Shown: positions 21,959 through 31,255 of the stretch, one piece after another
Position numbering within the stretch: position 1 is the stretch's first letter
Layout of the letters: each line of letters opens with the position of its first letter
NCBI RefSeq assembly: GCF_025147465.1
Contig: NZ_JALXOZ010000012.1
Coordinates: 10,156 to 74,155, forward strand
Source: Dermabacter sp. p3-SID358
GTDB taxonomy: Bacteria > Actinomycetota > Actinomycetes > Actinomycetales > Dermabacteraceae
Direction: 5' to 3'
Length of the DNA stretch: 64,000 nucleotides
Notes under the pieces: generated by a model
The model's database searches: none
What the model was told of the DNA's origin: nothing
Seen by the model: only the letters and a program-made list of their open reading frames with translations
Position numbers and translations under genes: made by a program

Positions 21959-22681
21959 ATGGCACACACCTCAATCGACGCCCGCGAATCGCTCGCGCGG
22001 CTGCGCGAAGGCAACGGCCGATTCTCGAGCGGGACGACCCGCCACCCCCACAGCGACGAGGACCGTCGCCTTGACCTTTCCTCGGGACAAGAGCCGTTCG
22101 CCGCAGTCCTCTCATGTGCCGATTCGCGCGTGCCGCCCGAGATCGTCTTCGATTGCGGACTCGGCGACCTCTTCGTTGTGCGTTCGGCCGGCCAAATGGT
22201 GGAAAACGCCATTCTCGCCTCGCTCGAATTCGCCGTTCACGAACTCTCAGTTCCGCTCATTCTCGTGCTCGGCCACGAAGGATGCGGCGCCGTCGCCGCA
22301 GCCGAGTCCCTCACGAAACAGCGCACTTCGGGAACGCCGCTTGCTCTCCTTCCGGGGCACCTCAACGCGCTCGCCGAGCAGATCTCGCGGCGTTTGGGAT
22401 CGGGCGGTGGCGAGGCACACGTCGGAACCTCTTCCCTTTCCGGTGAACCCGAGCCCGCCTCCCAGGCCGCCGTGAATGCCGCAGCCGCGAGGGCGGAAGT
22501 GAGCGCGCGCTCCCCTCTCATTCGCGCGGCGCACGAAGCCGGGGAGTTAGCGCTTGCCCATGCCGTATACGACCTCGAGACGGGGCACGTCACGTTCGCG
22601 GTGGAGAAAACCACAACAGCCCCGTCGAATTCGGAGTTGGCCGATCATCCTCCTCACACCTGGATTAAAGCCCGGGGCTAG
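21959..22681 (+). CDS. Beta-class carbonic anhydrase
   Basis: Zinc enzyme interconverting CO2 and bicarbonate, 240 residues. The zinc ligands are in SCADSRVPPEIV (Cys-x-Asp-x-Arg) and GHEGCGAV (His-x-x-Cys). ATG 21959 is eight bases after AAAGGA. Bicarbonate is also a cofactor for type I MenB encoded later in the window, though no direct link is visible. It is divergent from the ThrE-type gene; the last 17 bases overlap the end of the convergent DUF3017-like gene. Confidence 0.93.
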   Translation: MAHTSIDARESLARLREGNGRFSSGTTRHPHSDEDRRLDLSSGQEPFAAVLSCADSRVPPEIVFDCGLGDLFVVRSAGQMVENAILASLEFAVHELSVPLILVLGHEGCGAVAAAESLTKQRTSGTPLALLPGHLNALAEQISRRLGSGGGEAHVGTSSLSGEPEPASQAAVNAAAARAEVSARSPLIRAAHEAGELALAHAVYDLETGHVTFAVEKTTTAPSNSELADHPPHTWIKARG

Positions 22682-22952
22682 AGGCGAGCACGAAAATAAG
22701 GATCGCAAGGACAAGTATCGTCGCGACATCGACCGACCGGCGCCTCACGACGAGCGCACCGAGCGCGTCCACCGGCAGGATGAGTCGTACAACCGCCAGA
22801 GCGAAAAGAAACGCAGAAAGCGTGTATCCGGCCGTCGGGACGGAGAAAAAAAGCCCAACGGGGAGGACCACAAAAAAGACTATCCCCAGCGTCACGAGCA
22901 AAAGCCGCTGCCGATGCACTGCGGCGCCAAGGGAGTAGGGCGATCGATTCAC
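22665..22952 (-). CDS. Small membrane protein, DUF3017-like
   Basis: A 95-residue protein with three hydrophobic segments (VTLGIVFFVVLPVGLFF, YTLSAFLFALAVVRLI, VATILVLAILIFVLA) and a basic loop with VRRRSVDV. The pattern and size fit the actinobacterial DUF3017 family of unknown function. It overlaps the carbonic anhydrase end by 17 bases. Confidence 0.65.
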   Translation of the reverse strand: MNRSPYSLGAAVHRQRLLLVTLGIVFFVVLPVGLFFSVPTAGYTLSAFLFALAVVRLILPVDALGALVVRRRSVDVATILVLAILIFVLASSPGL

Positions 22953-23050
22953 GGAACCATGGTAGCCCGAGGTGGTTAGGCTAGTAGTGCCGCGATATTC
23001 GTGGCGCTACGCAGCCCCACCTGCCCCACCACAAGGACGTGAACCACGAT

Positions 23051-24517
23051 ATGACCGACGTGCGCATCGAACACGACCTGCTCGGAGACCGCGAAGTCCC
23101 CGCCGATGCCCTCTACGGCGTGCAGACCCTCAGGGCCCTCGAAAACTTCCGCATCTCGGATGTCCGCCTGCATCACTTTCCCTCGCTCGTGCAGGCACTC
23201 GCGTACGTCAAGCACGCCGCGGCACGGACGAATCAGCGCCTAGGCGGTTTGGATAAGACCAAAGCCGATGCGATCGCGAAAGCGTGTGCAGAGATCGAAA
23301 ACGGCGAGCACCACGAGCATTTCGTCGTCGATCTCATCCAGGGCGGCGCGGGCACAAGCACGAATATGAACGCGAATGAGGTCATCGCGAATCGCGGCCT
23401 CGAAATTCTCGGGCACCGACGTGGCGAGTACGAATTCCTCCACCCCAACAACGACGTAAATTTCGGTCAATCCACGAACGACGTCTACCCAACCGCGGTG
23501 CGCCTCGCGATGCTCCTGAGCTTCCCCGATCTTGCCGATGCCATGCGCGGATTGATCGACGCGCTTCGAGCGAAAGGCGAGGAATTCGAGCACATCCTCA
23601 AGATGGGCCGCACCCAAATGCAAGACGCGGTCCCCATGACCGTGGGCCAGGAGTTCCACGCGTGGGCGACAACAATCAGCGAGGACGTCGAGCGGCTTAC
23701 ACGCACCGCTCGCTTCTTTCAAGAAATCAACATGGGGGCAACGGCGATCGGCACGGGCATCACCACTGACCCAAAATACGCCTCCCTCGTCGTCGAGGAA
23801 CTCACCCGCATCACGGGCAAGGAGTTCACGCTCGCCGCCGACCTCGTCGAGGCGACGAGCGACACGGGCGCGTTCGTGACGTTTTCGAGCGTGCTCAAGC
23901 GCATCGCCGTGAAAATTTCAAAGATCTGCAACGACCTGAGGCTTCTTTCCTCCGGCCCCCGCGCAGGTTTCAACGAAATTAACCTACCTGCGGTTCAGCC
24001 GGGCAGCTCGATCATGCCGGGCAAGGTCAATCCCGTGATTCCCGAGGTCGTGAACCAAGTGGCATTCCAGGTCATTGGCAACGATCTCACCGTCACGCTC
24101 GCTGCCGAAGGCGGTCAGCTTCAGCTCAACGCGTTCGAGCCCGTGATCGCGTACAACATTCTCGATTCGACCCGCATTATGACCCGCGCGATGCGTACGC
24201 TCCGCACGCACTGTATCGAGGGCATCACGGTGAACGAAGACGTTCTTGCTGGCAATCTCGAACGCTCGATCGGAATCATCACGGCGCTCGTGCCCGTCAT
24301 TGGCTACGCGGCGTCGACGGAGATCGCCTCACAGGCCCTCCACACGGGCAAGCCCGTGCGCGACATTGTGCGTGAAAGAGGCCTCGTGAGCGAGGGGCAC
24401 CTCGACGAAATCCTCACGCCGGCCCGCATGACCCAGCCGTATCGGGCCACGGCAACGGGTGCGATCCCCGCGCTCGACAGCTCTGACCCGATCGCGGAGA
24501 GCGACCTCGAGCATTAG
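23051..24517 (+). CDS. aspA: Aspartate ammonia-lyase (aspartase)
   Basis: Converts aspartate to fumarate and ammonia; 488 residues of the fumarase/aspartase superfamily. It has EHDLLGDREVPADALYGVQT near the start and the mobile catalytic loop GSSIMPGKVNPVIPEVVNQV (about residue 316). PVIPEVVNQ rather than the fumarase PTQCEA form points to aspartase over fumarase. ATG 23051 is used; GTG 23039 would sit on the AAGGA site. With the aminotransferase at 16.9 kb this can feed fumarate to anaerobic respiration. Confidence 0.88.
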   Translation: MTDVRIEHDLLGDREVPADALYGVQTLRALENFRISDVRLHHFPSLVQALAYVKHAAARTNQRLGGLDKTKADAIAKACAEIENGEHHEHFVVDLIQGGAGTSTNMNANEVIANRGLEILGHRRGEYEFLHPNNDVNFGQSTNDVYPTAVRLAMLLSFPDLADAMRGLIDALRAKGEEFEHILKMGRTQMQDAVPMTVGQEFHAWATTISEDVERLTRTARFFQEINMGATAIGTGITTDPKYASLVVEELTRITGKEFTLAADLVEATSDTGAFVTFSSVLKRIAVKISKICNDLRLLSSGPRAGFNEINLPAVQPGSSIMPGKVNPVIPEVVNQVAFQVIGNDLTVTLAAEGGQLQLNAFEPVIAYNILDSTRIMTRAMRTLRTHCIEGITVNEDVLAGNLERSIGIITALVPVIGYAASTEIASQALHTGKPVRDIVRERGLVSEGHLDEILTPARMTQPYRATATGAIPALDSSDPIAESDLEH

Positions 24518-24541
24518 CCCGGGCCGGCCCGCGCGTCGAGG

Positions 24542-25492
24542 CTACTCGTCGGCTGCTTCGTTCTTGCCACGCATCACGAGAAGCGGATCGGGAGTACCGA
24601 CAACCGCGTGATCCTTGCCCTCGTATTCAAATTGCGAGAGGAAGTACTTCATCGCGTTGATGCGTGCGCGCTTCTTGTCGTTGGAGCGGATGATCGTCCA
24701 CGGCGCGTACTTCTTGTCGGTGCGGCGGAACATCTCTTCCTTCGCCGCGCCGTACGCCTCCCACCGATCGAGGGATTCGAGATCCATGGGCGATAACTTC
24801 CACTGGCGAACCGGATCGAGCTGCCGAATCGCGAAACGTGTACGCTGCTCCTTTTGCGAGACCGAGAACCAGAACTTGGTCACGTGGATGCCGGAATCAA
24901 CGAGCATGCGTTCGAAGTGCGGAACCTGGTCCATGAAGGTCTCGTACTCTTCGTCGGTTGCAAAACCCATGACGCGTTCGACCCCTGCACGGTTGTACCA
25001 GGAGCGATCGAACAGCACCATTTCGCCCTCGGTCGGGAGATGCTCGACGTAGCGCTGGAAGTACCACTGCCCCTTCTCTCGCTCCGTGGGCTTATTGAGC
25101 GCAACGACGCGTGCCATTCGAGGATTGAGGTGTTCGGTAAAGCGTTTGATCGTACCGCCCTTACCGGCCGCGTCGCGCCCCTCGAAGATGATGATCGCCT
25201 TCTTTTTCGCGTCCTCGAGCCAGTATTGGAGCTTGAGCAGCTCAACCTGGAGGAAGTACTTCTCGCGCTCGTACTCGTCGCGCTCCATACGAGTGGGGTA
25301 CGGGTAGCCTTCCTGCCATGTGTACACGGGGTTGCCGTGCGGGTCAATCAGGTCGGGATCGGGTGAGTGACCATCGGCAACCGTGTACCCGAGTTCACGC
25401 AGGTGCTCGATGAATTCGCGAAGGTTGCTGCTGTGGGGCAGTTCGCCGTTAAGGTCGAGTTCGGGCACGGATTGCTTCTTGCCTTTTTTCAT
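24542..25492 (-). CDS. ppk2: Polyphosphate kinase 2 family protein
   Basis: Transfers phosphate between polyphosphate and nucleoside di- or monophosphates; 316 residues from ATG 25492. Walker A is FEGRDAAGKGGTIKRF, the lid region is RVVALNKPTEREKGQWYFQR, and Walker B is MVLFDRSWYNRAGVERVMGF, all typical of PPK2. An in-frame extension reaches 25687, overlapping purH, and would add a Pro/Ala/Thr-rich stretch; GAAAGACGAG before 25492 favours the shorter form. It is convergent with aspA. Confidence 0.88.
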   Translation of the reverse strand: MKKGKKQSVPELDLNGELPHSSNLREFIEHLRELGYTVADGHSPDPDLIDPHGNPVYTWQEGYPYPTRMERDEYEREKYFLQVELLKLQYWLEDAKKKAIIIFEGRDAAGKGGTIKRFTEHLNPRMARVVALNKPTEREKGQWYFQRYVEHLPTEGEMVLFDRSWYNRAGVERVMGFATDEEYETFMDQVPHFERMLVDSGIHVTKFWFSVSQKEQRTRFAIRQLDPVRQWKLSPMDLESLDRWEAYGAAKEEMFRRTDKKYAPWTIIRSNDKKRARINAMKYFLSQFEYEGKDHAVVGTPDPLLVMRGKNEAADE

Positions 25493-25574
25493 CGCTCGTC
25501 TTTCGCTCGTGGGGGCGGGGGTTGGATCCTCATGAGTGGGTTCGGCTGATGCGGTCGCGGGGTTCGGGGTGAGG

Positions 25575-25586
25575 CCCGACGCTTGC
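25575..25586 (-). repeat. Near copy of the recurring 12-mer
   Basis: GCAAGCGTCGGG on the minus strand, one mismatch (final base), in the spacer between purH and the preferred ppk2 start. Confidence 0.35.
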
Positions 25587-25629
25587 GCAGCCTCGGTTTG
25601 TTTGCCAAAAAGCCGCTTGAGGAAGGCGA

Positions 25630-27210
25630 TCAGTGCGCGAAGTGGCGAGTTCCCGTGACGTACATCGTGATTCCTGCTTTCTCGCACGTGCCGATCACCT
25701 CCTCATCGCGAACGGAGCCGCCGGGTTGCACGATGGCCGTGACTCCTGCGGCAATAAGTTCTTCAGGGCCGTCGGCAAAGGGGAAGAAGGCGTCGGATGC
25801 CGCGACCGCACCGCGTGCACGCTCCTCGCCATTTTTACCGAGCGTGTTGGCACGCTCGACCGCGAGTCGACACGCGTCCACCCGATTGACCTGTCCCATG
25901 CCAACGCCCACGGCCGCGCCATTCTTCGCTAGAAGAATCGCGTTCGAGCGGGGTGCGCGCACGGCGCGCCATGCGAAGGCCAGGTCCGCGAGGGTATCTT
26001 CCGACGCCCGCTCACCGCACACGAGTTCCCAGTTCGCCGGGTCGTCGCCAGGTGCCTGGTAGCGATCGGGCTCTTGGTAGAGCACGCCGCCCCAGATTTC
26101 ACGGCCGTCGAATGCGGAATCCGTGCGGGGCGCGCCTGAGATCTCGAGGATCCGCAGGTTCTTCTTCGTTTGAAGTAGCTCGAGCGCACCTTCTTCATAG
26201 CCTGGAGCAACGATGACCTCGGTGAACACCTTGGTGATGCGCTTTGCCATGTCGAGGCTCACGGGGCGGTTGGTGGCGATCACCCCGCCGAACGCCGAAA
26301 CGGGATCGGTCGCGTGAGCCTTGGTGTAGGCCTCGGCAATATCAGTTCCTTCAGGCGCGATCGCGATGCCGCAGGGGTTGTTGTGCTTGATAATCGCGAC
26401 GCACGGCTCGGGGTGATCAAACGCTGCGCGCAGGGCGGCGTCGGCATCGACGTAGTTGTTGTAACTCATGGCCTTGCCATTCAGCAGCTCGGCCTCGGCC
26501 AGGGTCGTTGAATCCTCGAAAAGTGAGCGGCTCGCGTCGAGGAAGGCCTGCTGGTGAGAGTTTTCGCCGTAGCGAAGCGGGGTGAGGTCTTGCTCTTCGG
26601 GGTCGATGCCGAGGGCCTCGTCTGCGCGATCCGCGACCCACTCTTCGATCGCGGCATCGTATTCGGCGATGCGCGAGAAGGCATCGGCGGCGAGAACGAG
26701 ACGCTCATCGCGTGTGAAACCGCCGTTCGCCACCGCCCCCTCGACGAGGTCGTACTGTTCGATGCTCGTGACGACAGCACACGAGTTGAAGTTTTTTGCG
26801 GCGCTGCGCACCATCGCGGGGCCGCCAATGTCGATCTTCTCAACGATTTCCTCGAACGAAGCGCCGCTCGCGACGGTCTCTTCGAATGGATAGAGGTTGC
26901 ACACGAGAAGGTCGATTGGGGCGATCTCATGTTCGTCAAGCGCCTCGAGGTGCGCGGGCTTGTCACGGTCTGCGAGGAGGCCGCCGTGAATCTTCGGGTG
27001 GAGGGTCTTCACGCGTCCGTCAAGGATTTCGGGGAAGCCCGTCACGCTCTCGACCGCCTGCACGGGAATCCTTGCCTCGGCAATGGCCTTCGCCGTGGAG
27101 CCGGTCGAAACGATCTCGACACCGCTCTTGTGCAGGGCGGTCACGAGTTCGATAAGACCGGTCTTGTCATAGACCGAGACCAGGGCGCGCGTGACGGCAC
27201 GCTTCAGCAT
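25630..27210 (-). CDS. purH: Bifunctional AICAR formyltransferase / IMP cyclohydrolase
   Basis: Last two steps of IMP synthesis; 526 residues. The amino IMP cyclohydrolase domain has [35 protein letters not shown] and [15 protein letters not shown]. The carboxyl transformylase domain has [29 protein letters not shown] and [14 protein letters not shown], where Lys-His lie in the active site. It follows purN by 93 bases on the same strand. Confidence 0.97.
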   Translation of the reverse strand: MLKRAVTRALVSVYDKTGLIELVTALHKSGVEIVSTGSTAKAIAEARIPVQAVESVTGFPEILDGRVKTLHPKIHGGLLADRDKPAHLEALDEHEIAPIDLLVCNLYPFEETVASGASFEEIVEKIDIGGPAMVRSAAKNFNSCAVVTSIEQYDLVEGAVANGGFTRDERLVLAADAFSRIAEYDAAIEEWVADRADEALGIDPEEQDLTPLRYGENSHQQAFLDASRSLFEDSTTLAEAELLNGKAMSYNNYVDADAALRAAFDHPEPCVAIIKHNNPCGIAIAPEGTDIAEAYTKAHATDPVSAFGGVIATNRPVSLDMAKRITKVFTEVIVAPGYEEGALELLQTKKNLRILEISGAPRTDSAFDGREIWGGVLYQEPDRYQAPGDDPANWELVCGERASEDTLADLAFAWRAVRAPRSNAILLAKNGAAVGVGMGQVNRVDACRLAVERANTLGKNGEERARGAVAASDAFFPFADGPEELIAAGVTAIVQPGGSVRDEEVIGTCEKAGITMYVTGTRHFAH

Positions 27211-27303
27211 GCGGAGCTCCTTCGTCGTCGATGATCGTGGGGTAGACCCCTTAAACCTATCGCGTTCAGGTGAACTCGATGTGACGAGGAGCAGGCCGGT
27301 GGG

Positions 27304-27879
27304 CTATTCGTTGCGGGAACGGCGCGCAATCACATCGACGAGCATCTCGCGCTCAATGACCTTGATTCGCTCGTGGAGATCCTCTTCGCTTTCCCCCGGC
27401 AGCACGGTGAGGGCGCGCTGATCGATAATCGAGCCCGTGTCCACGCCCTCGTCGATCTCGATCACGGTCGCCCCCGTGACTTTCACGCCGTAGCTCAGGG
27501 CATCACGCACACCGTGGGCTCCGGGAAATGCCGGAAGAAGCGCGGGATGAGTATTGATAATTCGACCTCCGAAAGCCTCGAGCATGGGGTGACCGAGTAA
27601 CCGCATGAAGCCCGCGAGCACCACGAGGTCGGGTTGGTATCGAGCCGTGCAGGTCGCCAGTGCCCGATCCCAATCTGCGCGCGAAGGAAAATCAGCAAGG
27701 GGAATGACGTGCGCGGGGATCCCCCACTCCCGTGCAAAGGCGAGCCCGGGGGCGTCGACGTCGGAGACCACCGCCGCGACCCGCACCCCCGCGAGCGCGC
27801 CCGTGTCGATAGCCTCGAGGATCGCGCGGAGATTACTCCCCGTTCCGGAGATGAACACGACGCACGTAAATTCGTTCAT
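27304..27879 (-). CDS. purN: Phosphoribosylglycinamide formyltransferase
   Basis: Formyl-tetrahydrofolate-dependent GAR transformylase, 191 residues. It contains VFISGTGSNLRAIL (phosphate loop), RIINTHPALLPAFPG with the catalytic Asn and His, and TGATVIEIDEGVDTG with the catalytic Asp. ATG 27879 is preferred over the ORF end at 27906. purN-purH with the DUF6350 gene beyond mirrors the mycobacterial Rv0955-Rv0957 block. Confidence 0.95.
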   Translation of the reverse strand: MNEFTCVVFISGTGSNLRAILEAIDTGALAGVRVAAVVSDVDAPGLAFAREWGIPAHVIPLADFPSRADWDRALATCTARYQPDLVVLAGFMRLLGHPMLEAFGGRIINTHPALLPAFPGAHGVRDALSYGVKVTGATVIEIDEGVDTGSIIDQRALTVLPGESEEDLHERIKVIEREMLVDVIARRSRNE

Positions 27880-27944
27880 GGTCCCACAGTAGCGGGCATC
27901 AAGCACGCCGATTGCTCAAGGCCGTTCGGTGCGCATGCGGCACA

Positions 27945-28370
27945 ATGGAGTCCGTGACTTTCGAACCGAACCCCCGTCAAGACCAGCCCACTTTCTCGCC
28001 CGAGCGCCAGAAGGCATTTAGCCGCACCCTGCTGTTTGCCGCGCTGTGCATGATCGTCGCGTGGGGAGCAACGCTCCTCCCCTTGCCGTTCAGCCTTGTC
28101 GCGGGCATCGCCGGCGTGGGCGCGCTCGTGTTCCTTGTGAGGCTCATGATGATCGCGTGGCCTACACCAGCTCGGCGCTCGGCGAGTGTCACGGCGGCGT
28201 TTGGCATCCCCGCCTCGATCATCGTGATCGGTCTTACGCTTCTTTCGCTCGTGTTCTATGGGCCGATGTTCGCCTACCAGGAATGCCTCGATTCGGCACT
28301 CACTGACGAGGCAGTATCCTCGTGCGGCAATGACCTGCCTGGCGCGATCCTCGAGTGGTTGCCGTTCTAG
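27945..28370 (+). CDS. Small membrane protein, unrecognised
   Basis: About 141 residues with three hydrophobic segments (TLLFAALCMIVAWGATLLP, VAGIAGVGALVFLVRLMMI, IIVIGLTLLSLVFYGPMF) and an outer carboxyl end with two cysteines (YQECLDSA and SSCGNDLPG) that could form a disulphide. It is divergent from purN, and its stop overlaps the convergent DUF6350 gene by 4 bases. The start is uncertain (ATG 27945 or GTG 27954). No family recognised. Confidence 0.65.
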   Translation: MESVTFEPNPRQDQPTFSPERQKAFSRTLLFAALCMIVAWGATLLPLPFSLVAGIAGVGALVFLVRLMMIAWPTPARRSASVTAAFGIPASIIVIGLTLLSLVFYGPMFAYQECLDSALTDEAVSSCGNDLPGAILEWLPF

Positions 28371-29857
28371 TCTGATTCGCGCACGGGCGCGGCTTCCTTC
28401 TCACGCTCACGTTCGCCGCTACGCGAATGCGCGCTATCTTCATCCGGATCCGAAACGTCGGCAGGGTCTTCGGGATCGTCATCCTTCTCGATCTCGGATT
28501 CCTCGATAGCCGCAGCATCGCCTTCCTCACACTCGACCTCCTCTCCGCCGTCATCGCTCGCAGCGACCTTCGCCTCCGCGTCTTCCACGCGGGCACGAAG
28601 CGCCGCTGTTCGGTCGAGAACGCGAGAGCGGCCCGCCCGGAGCTTCGCAAACACCCACGCGTCGAGACCCGTTTGACTCCACCCCGCGATGAGAGCCGCG
28701 GGCACGAGAACCAGGAGCGCCACGGGAAGAATGAGGGACGGCAGCTGCGGGCCCACGTGCGCGAGCTGCGCCGTGCCGATGCTCCCGCTCGCGAGCATAA
28801 AGCCGAGCATGAGCACGATGAGTGCCCCGATGGCGTAAGTCAACCACGAGGCGACCTTGCCTCGCCCGTCGAAGTCACGCGTGCGGAAGGCGAGGAAAAT
28901 CGCGGCTCCTATCGAGGCAAGTGCCGGGATCGCGATAAGCGCCCACACCCACGGCGAAAAATGCCCTGGTTCGGGCAGAGCACCAAGAATCGGAAACGCG
29001 GGAAGCACCCCCGTGAGCGAGCCTTCGAAGGAAATATGCGTGTTCGAACCCACCGTGACCGATCCCGCGCACACGAAAGCAGCCGCCCATACGACCATGG
29101 TCGGGAAGAATACAAGACCCGCGAGAACAAGCACTATAGTTCCGAAGAGGTCGGGTTCAAGCGCGCGATGAAGAGCGAAGATGGCATCGTGGCGAACCAC
29201 CATCCATACCGTGAGAGCCACGGCTGCGCCGCCGAACACCCCGAGTACAAGAACTCCGATCGCACGCAGCGCCGCTGCATACTGATCGGGTACAAGCGCG
29301 AGCAAGCCAACTCGAGGCGCATCCTCACTCGAACGCCGTACGAGCGAAGCCATGAGACCCGCGGCACCGGCGATCACCGATAGTACGAGGGCGCTTACCC
29401 CCGCACTCACCGTCACGGGTTGCACGCCGGGCGTACGGGCAAGAAGCGAAGCAACCGTCGCCATGAGGGCATAGGAAATACCGAAACCCCCAAGAATGAG
29501 GCCGAGTGCTGTCAACGCCCCTCGCTTGAGGGCTCCCGACGGTTCTGTGAGAGTCATCGAACGCCCCGTGCGCAGCATCGCCGCGCCGCACACGAGCGCA
29601 AACAGGAAGGTCAGCCCGAGCGGCGGGAGCACTGCGGTTCCATCGATCCCGACCCGCTCAAACGACATCGCGCCACCATGACCAAGCACCACGAGGCAAA
29701 GCGAGACGATCACGGCATCAAGAGTGCTTGCTTGCGTGAGCGTATTGAAACCATGAGCAACGAGCACGGGCACCGCAACGATCGCGACGTTGATCGTGAA
29801 CGCGATTGCGGCGGCCGTGACCCCAAGGAAGATCGGGGTGGCATCGTTTCGCTTCAC
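28367..29857 (-). CDS. DUF6350 / PerM-like multi-span membrane protein
   Basis: A 496-residue protein with about 10-11 membrane spans followed, from about residue 405, by a charged cytoplasmic tail with a coiled-coil-prone stretch (DRTAALRARVEDAEAKVAA) and a very acidic end. Position next to purN-purH and the span pattern match the actinobacterial DUF6350 family. Its mycobacterial member PerM (Rv0955) supports cell division and persistence. Function here is inferred from synteny; no catalytic motif is visible. Confidence 0.75.
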   Translation of the reverse strand: MKRNDATPIFLGVTAAAIAFTINVAIVAVPVLVAHGFNTLTQASTLDAVIVSLCLVVLGHGGAMSFERVGIDGTAVLPPLGLTFLFALVCGAAMLRTGRSMTLTEPSGALKRGALTALGLILGGFGISYALMATVASLLARTPGVQPVTVSAGVSALVLSVIAGAAGLMASLVRRSSEDAPRVGLLALVPDQYAAALRAIGVLVLGVFGGAAVALTVWMVVRHDAIFALHRALEPDLFGTIVLVLAGLVFFPTMVVWAAAFVCAGSVTVGSNTHISFEGSLTGVLPAFPILGALPEPGHFSPWVWALIAIPALASIGAAIFLAFRTRDFDGRGKVASWLTYAIGALIVLMLGFMLASGSIGTAQLAHVGPQLPSLILPVALLVLVPAALIAGWSQTGLDAWVFAKLRAGRSRVLDRTAALRARVEDAEAKVAASDDGGEEVECEEGDAAAIEESEIEKDDDPEDPADVSDPDEDSAHSRSGEREREKEAAPVRESD

Positions 29858-29932
29858 AGCACACTCTCCGCGGCAAGGGCAACCGAGGCGGGAGCGAGGT
29901 CAAAGCTGGCGGTGCGCAATAATGTGGACATC

Positions 29933-31255
29933 ATGCCCATCTTATTCACGAGCACTCACCACCCCGCGGAAAACCACCCCCGTGTTCTTGTGCGATCGAT
30001 CCGGCTCGATACTCCCCTCTCGATCACCGATCACATTCCAGAAGCACCTAGCGCGCTGTGGCTTCACGAATCGGGCGGGCTTATCGGCATCGGTGCAGCC
30101 GCGCGGATCGAGGCCACGGGTGCCGGTCGCTTCGACGACCTTGCGCACGCCTTTCGCGCCGTGAGTGAGAGTGCCGAAGTCGAGGATTATGCGGATCTTC
30201 GAGGCAGCGGCCTCGTCGCGTTCACCTCGTTCTCCTACTCCCCCAATTCTTCCCGGCCCTCGCGCCTCGTGATCCCCCGCTACCTCCTTGGATCCGTGGA
30301 GGGCTGCGCCTTTCTCACGAGCGTGCGCACCGAAGCCGAACCTGGCGTCGGAAATCTCCTCACCAAACCCGAGGAGATCCTCGAACTCTTCGCGCCGAAC
30401 AGCATTCCGACGGTTGCCCCGCGCGCGATGCAGCCCGCGCACTCCGGCGAGACCTACAGGGACCTCGTCAAAGACGCCGTCCAGGACATTGACGACGGCG
30501 TCGCCGAGAAGATCGTGCTTTCCGAACGATTTGAGATCGACCTCGGCGCACTCGAAGCAAAACGGCTCGTACCGGCACTCGCGGCGCAACTGCACCGCCG
30601 CTATCCAACGGCGTGGACATTCGCGCTCGACGACATCGTGGGAGCCTCACCGGAAATGCTTGTGCGCACCGAGGGATCGCACGTGTTTTCTCGCGTGCTC
30701 GCGGGCTCGCGACCGGTGAGCGGGGATGACGAGCTGAGCGTCGAAGACCGCCACGCGTTCCTTCACGATCCCAAAGAACGTTCGGAGCATGAATTTGCGG
30801 AGCGTTCTGTGCGCGAACCTCTCGAAGAGCTCGGCGTGCACCTGTCACCGCCCGGACCGCCCTTCGTCCTTCACCTGCCGGGGATAGAACACCTCGCGAC
30901 CGACATTCGCGGGATCACGCCCGAAGGCCTCGGGATTCTCGAGATCGCGGGAGCACTGCACCCTTCCGCAGCGGTCTCGGGAACGCCACTCGCAGCCGCC
31001 AACGAAGTGATTGCTCGCCTCGAGGGAGTCGATCGCGCGGGATATGCCTCCCCCGTGGGGTGGATCGGTGCAGATGGCGATGGCGAGCTCGCCATCGCGC
31101 TACGCATGGCTCACGTTCACGGCAATACGCTCACCATCCAGGCAGGCGGTGGGCTCGTGAGCGACTCAGATCCCCTCACCGAGCACGCCGAGGCACTCGC
31201 GAAAACCCGCCCGATCGCCCGGGCCCTCAGCGCCCTTAGTTCCCCTGAAGAGTGA
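29933..31255 (+). CDS. menF: Isochorismate synthase
   Basis: Converts chorismate to isochorismate, the first committed step to menaquinone; 440 residues of the chorismate-utilising superfamily. It contains VLSERFEIDLGALEAKRLV, WTFALDDIVGASPEMLVR, SRVLAGSRPVSG, LHPSAAVSGTPLAAA and SPVGWIGADGDGELAIALR, the conserved chorismate-binding blocks. ATG 29933 lies about 8 bases after an AATAAT hexamer and has no ribosome-binding site, suggesting a leaderless message. The end overlaps the convergent protease gene by 20 bases. Confidence 0.9.
   Translation: MPILFTSTHHPAENHPRVLVRSIRLDTPLSITDHIPEAPSALWLHESGGLIGIGAAARIEATGAGRFDDLAHAFRAVSESAEVEDYADLRGSGLVAFTSFSYSPNSSRPSRLVIPRYLLGSVEGCAFLTSVRTEAEPGVGNLLTKPEEILELFAPNSIPTVAPRAMQPAHSGETYRDLVKDAVQDIDDGVAEKIVLSERFEIDLGALEAKRLVPALAAQLHRRYPTAWTFALDDIVGASPEMLVRTEGSHVFSRVLAGSRPVSGDDELSVEDRHAFLHDPKERSEHEFAERSVREPLEELGVHLSPPGPPFVLHLPGIEHLATDIRGITPEGLGILEIAGALHPSAAVSGTPLAAANEVIARLEGVDRAGYASPVGWIGADGDGELAIALRMAHVHGNTLTIQAGGGLVSDSDPLTEHAEALAKTRPIARALSALSSPEE
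30406..30417 (-). repeat. Exact copy of the recurring 12-mer
   Basis: Minus-strand GCAACCGTCGGA followed by AT, inside menF, read on the sense strand as Ile-Pro-Thr-Val-Ala. Confidence 0.6.

Noticed and set aside
23051..24517. Fumarase C instead of aspartase
   Set aside because: The mobile loop continues PVIPEVVNQ, the aspartase form, and the opening block resembles aspartases.
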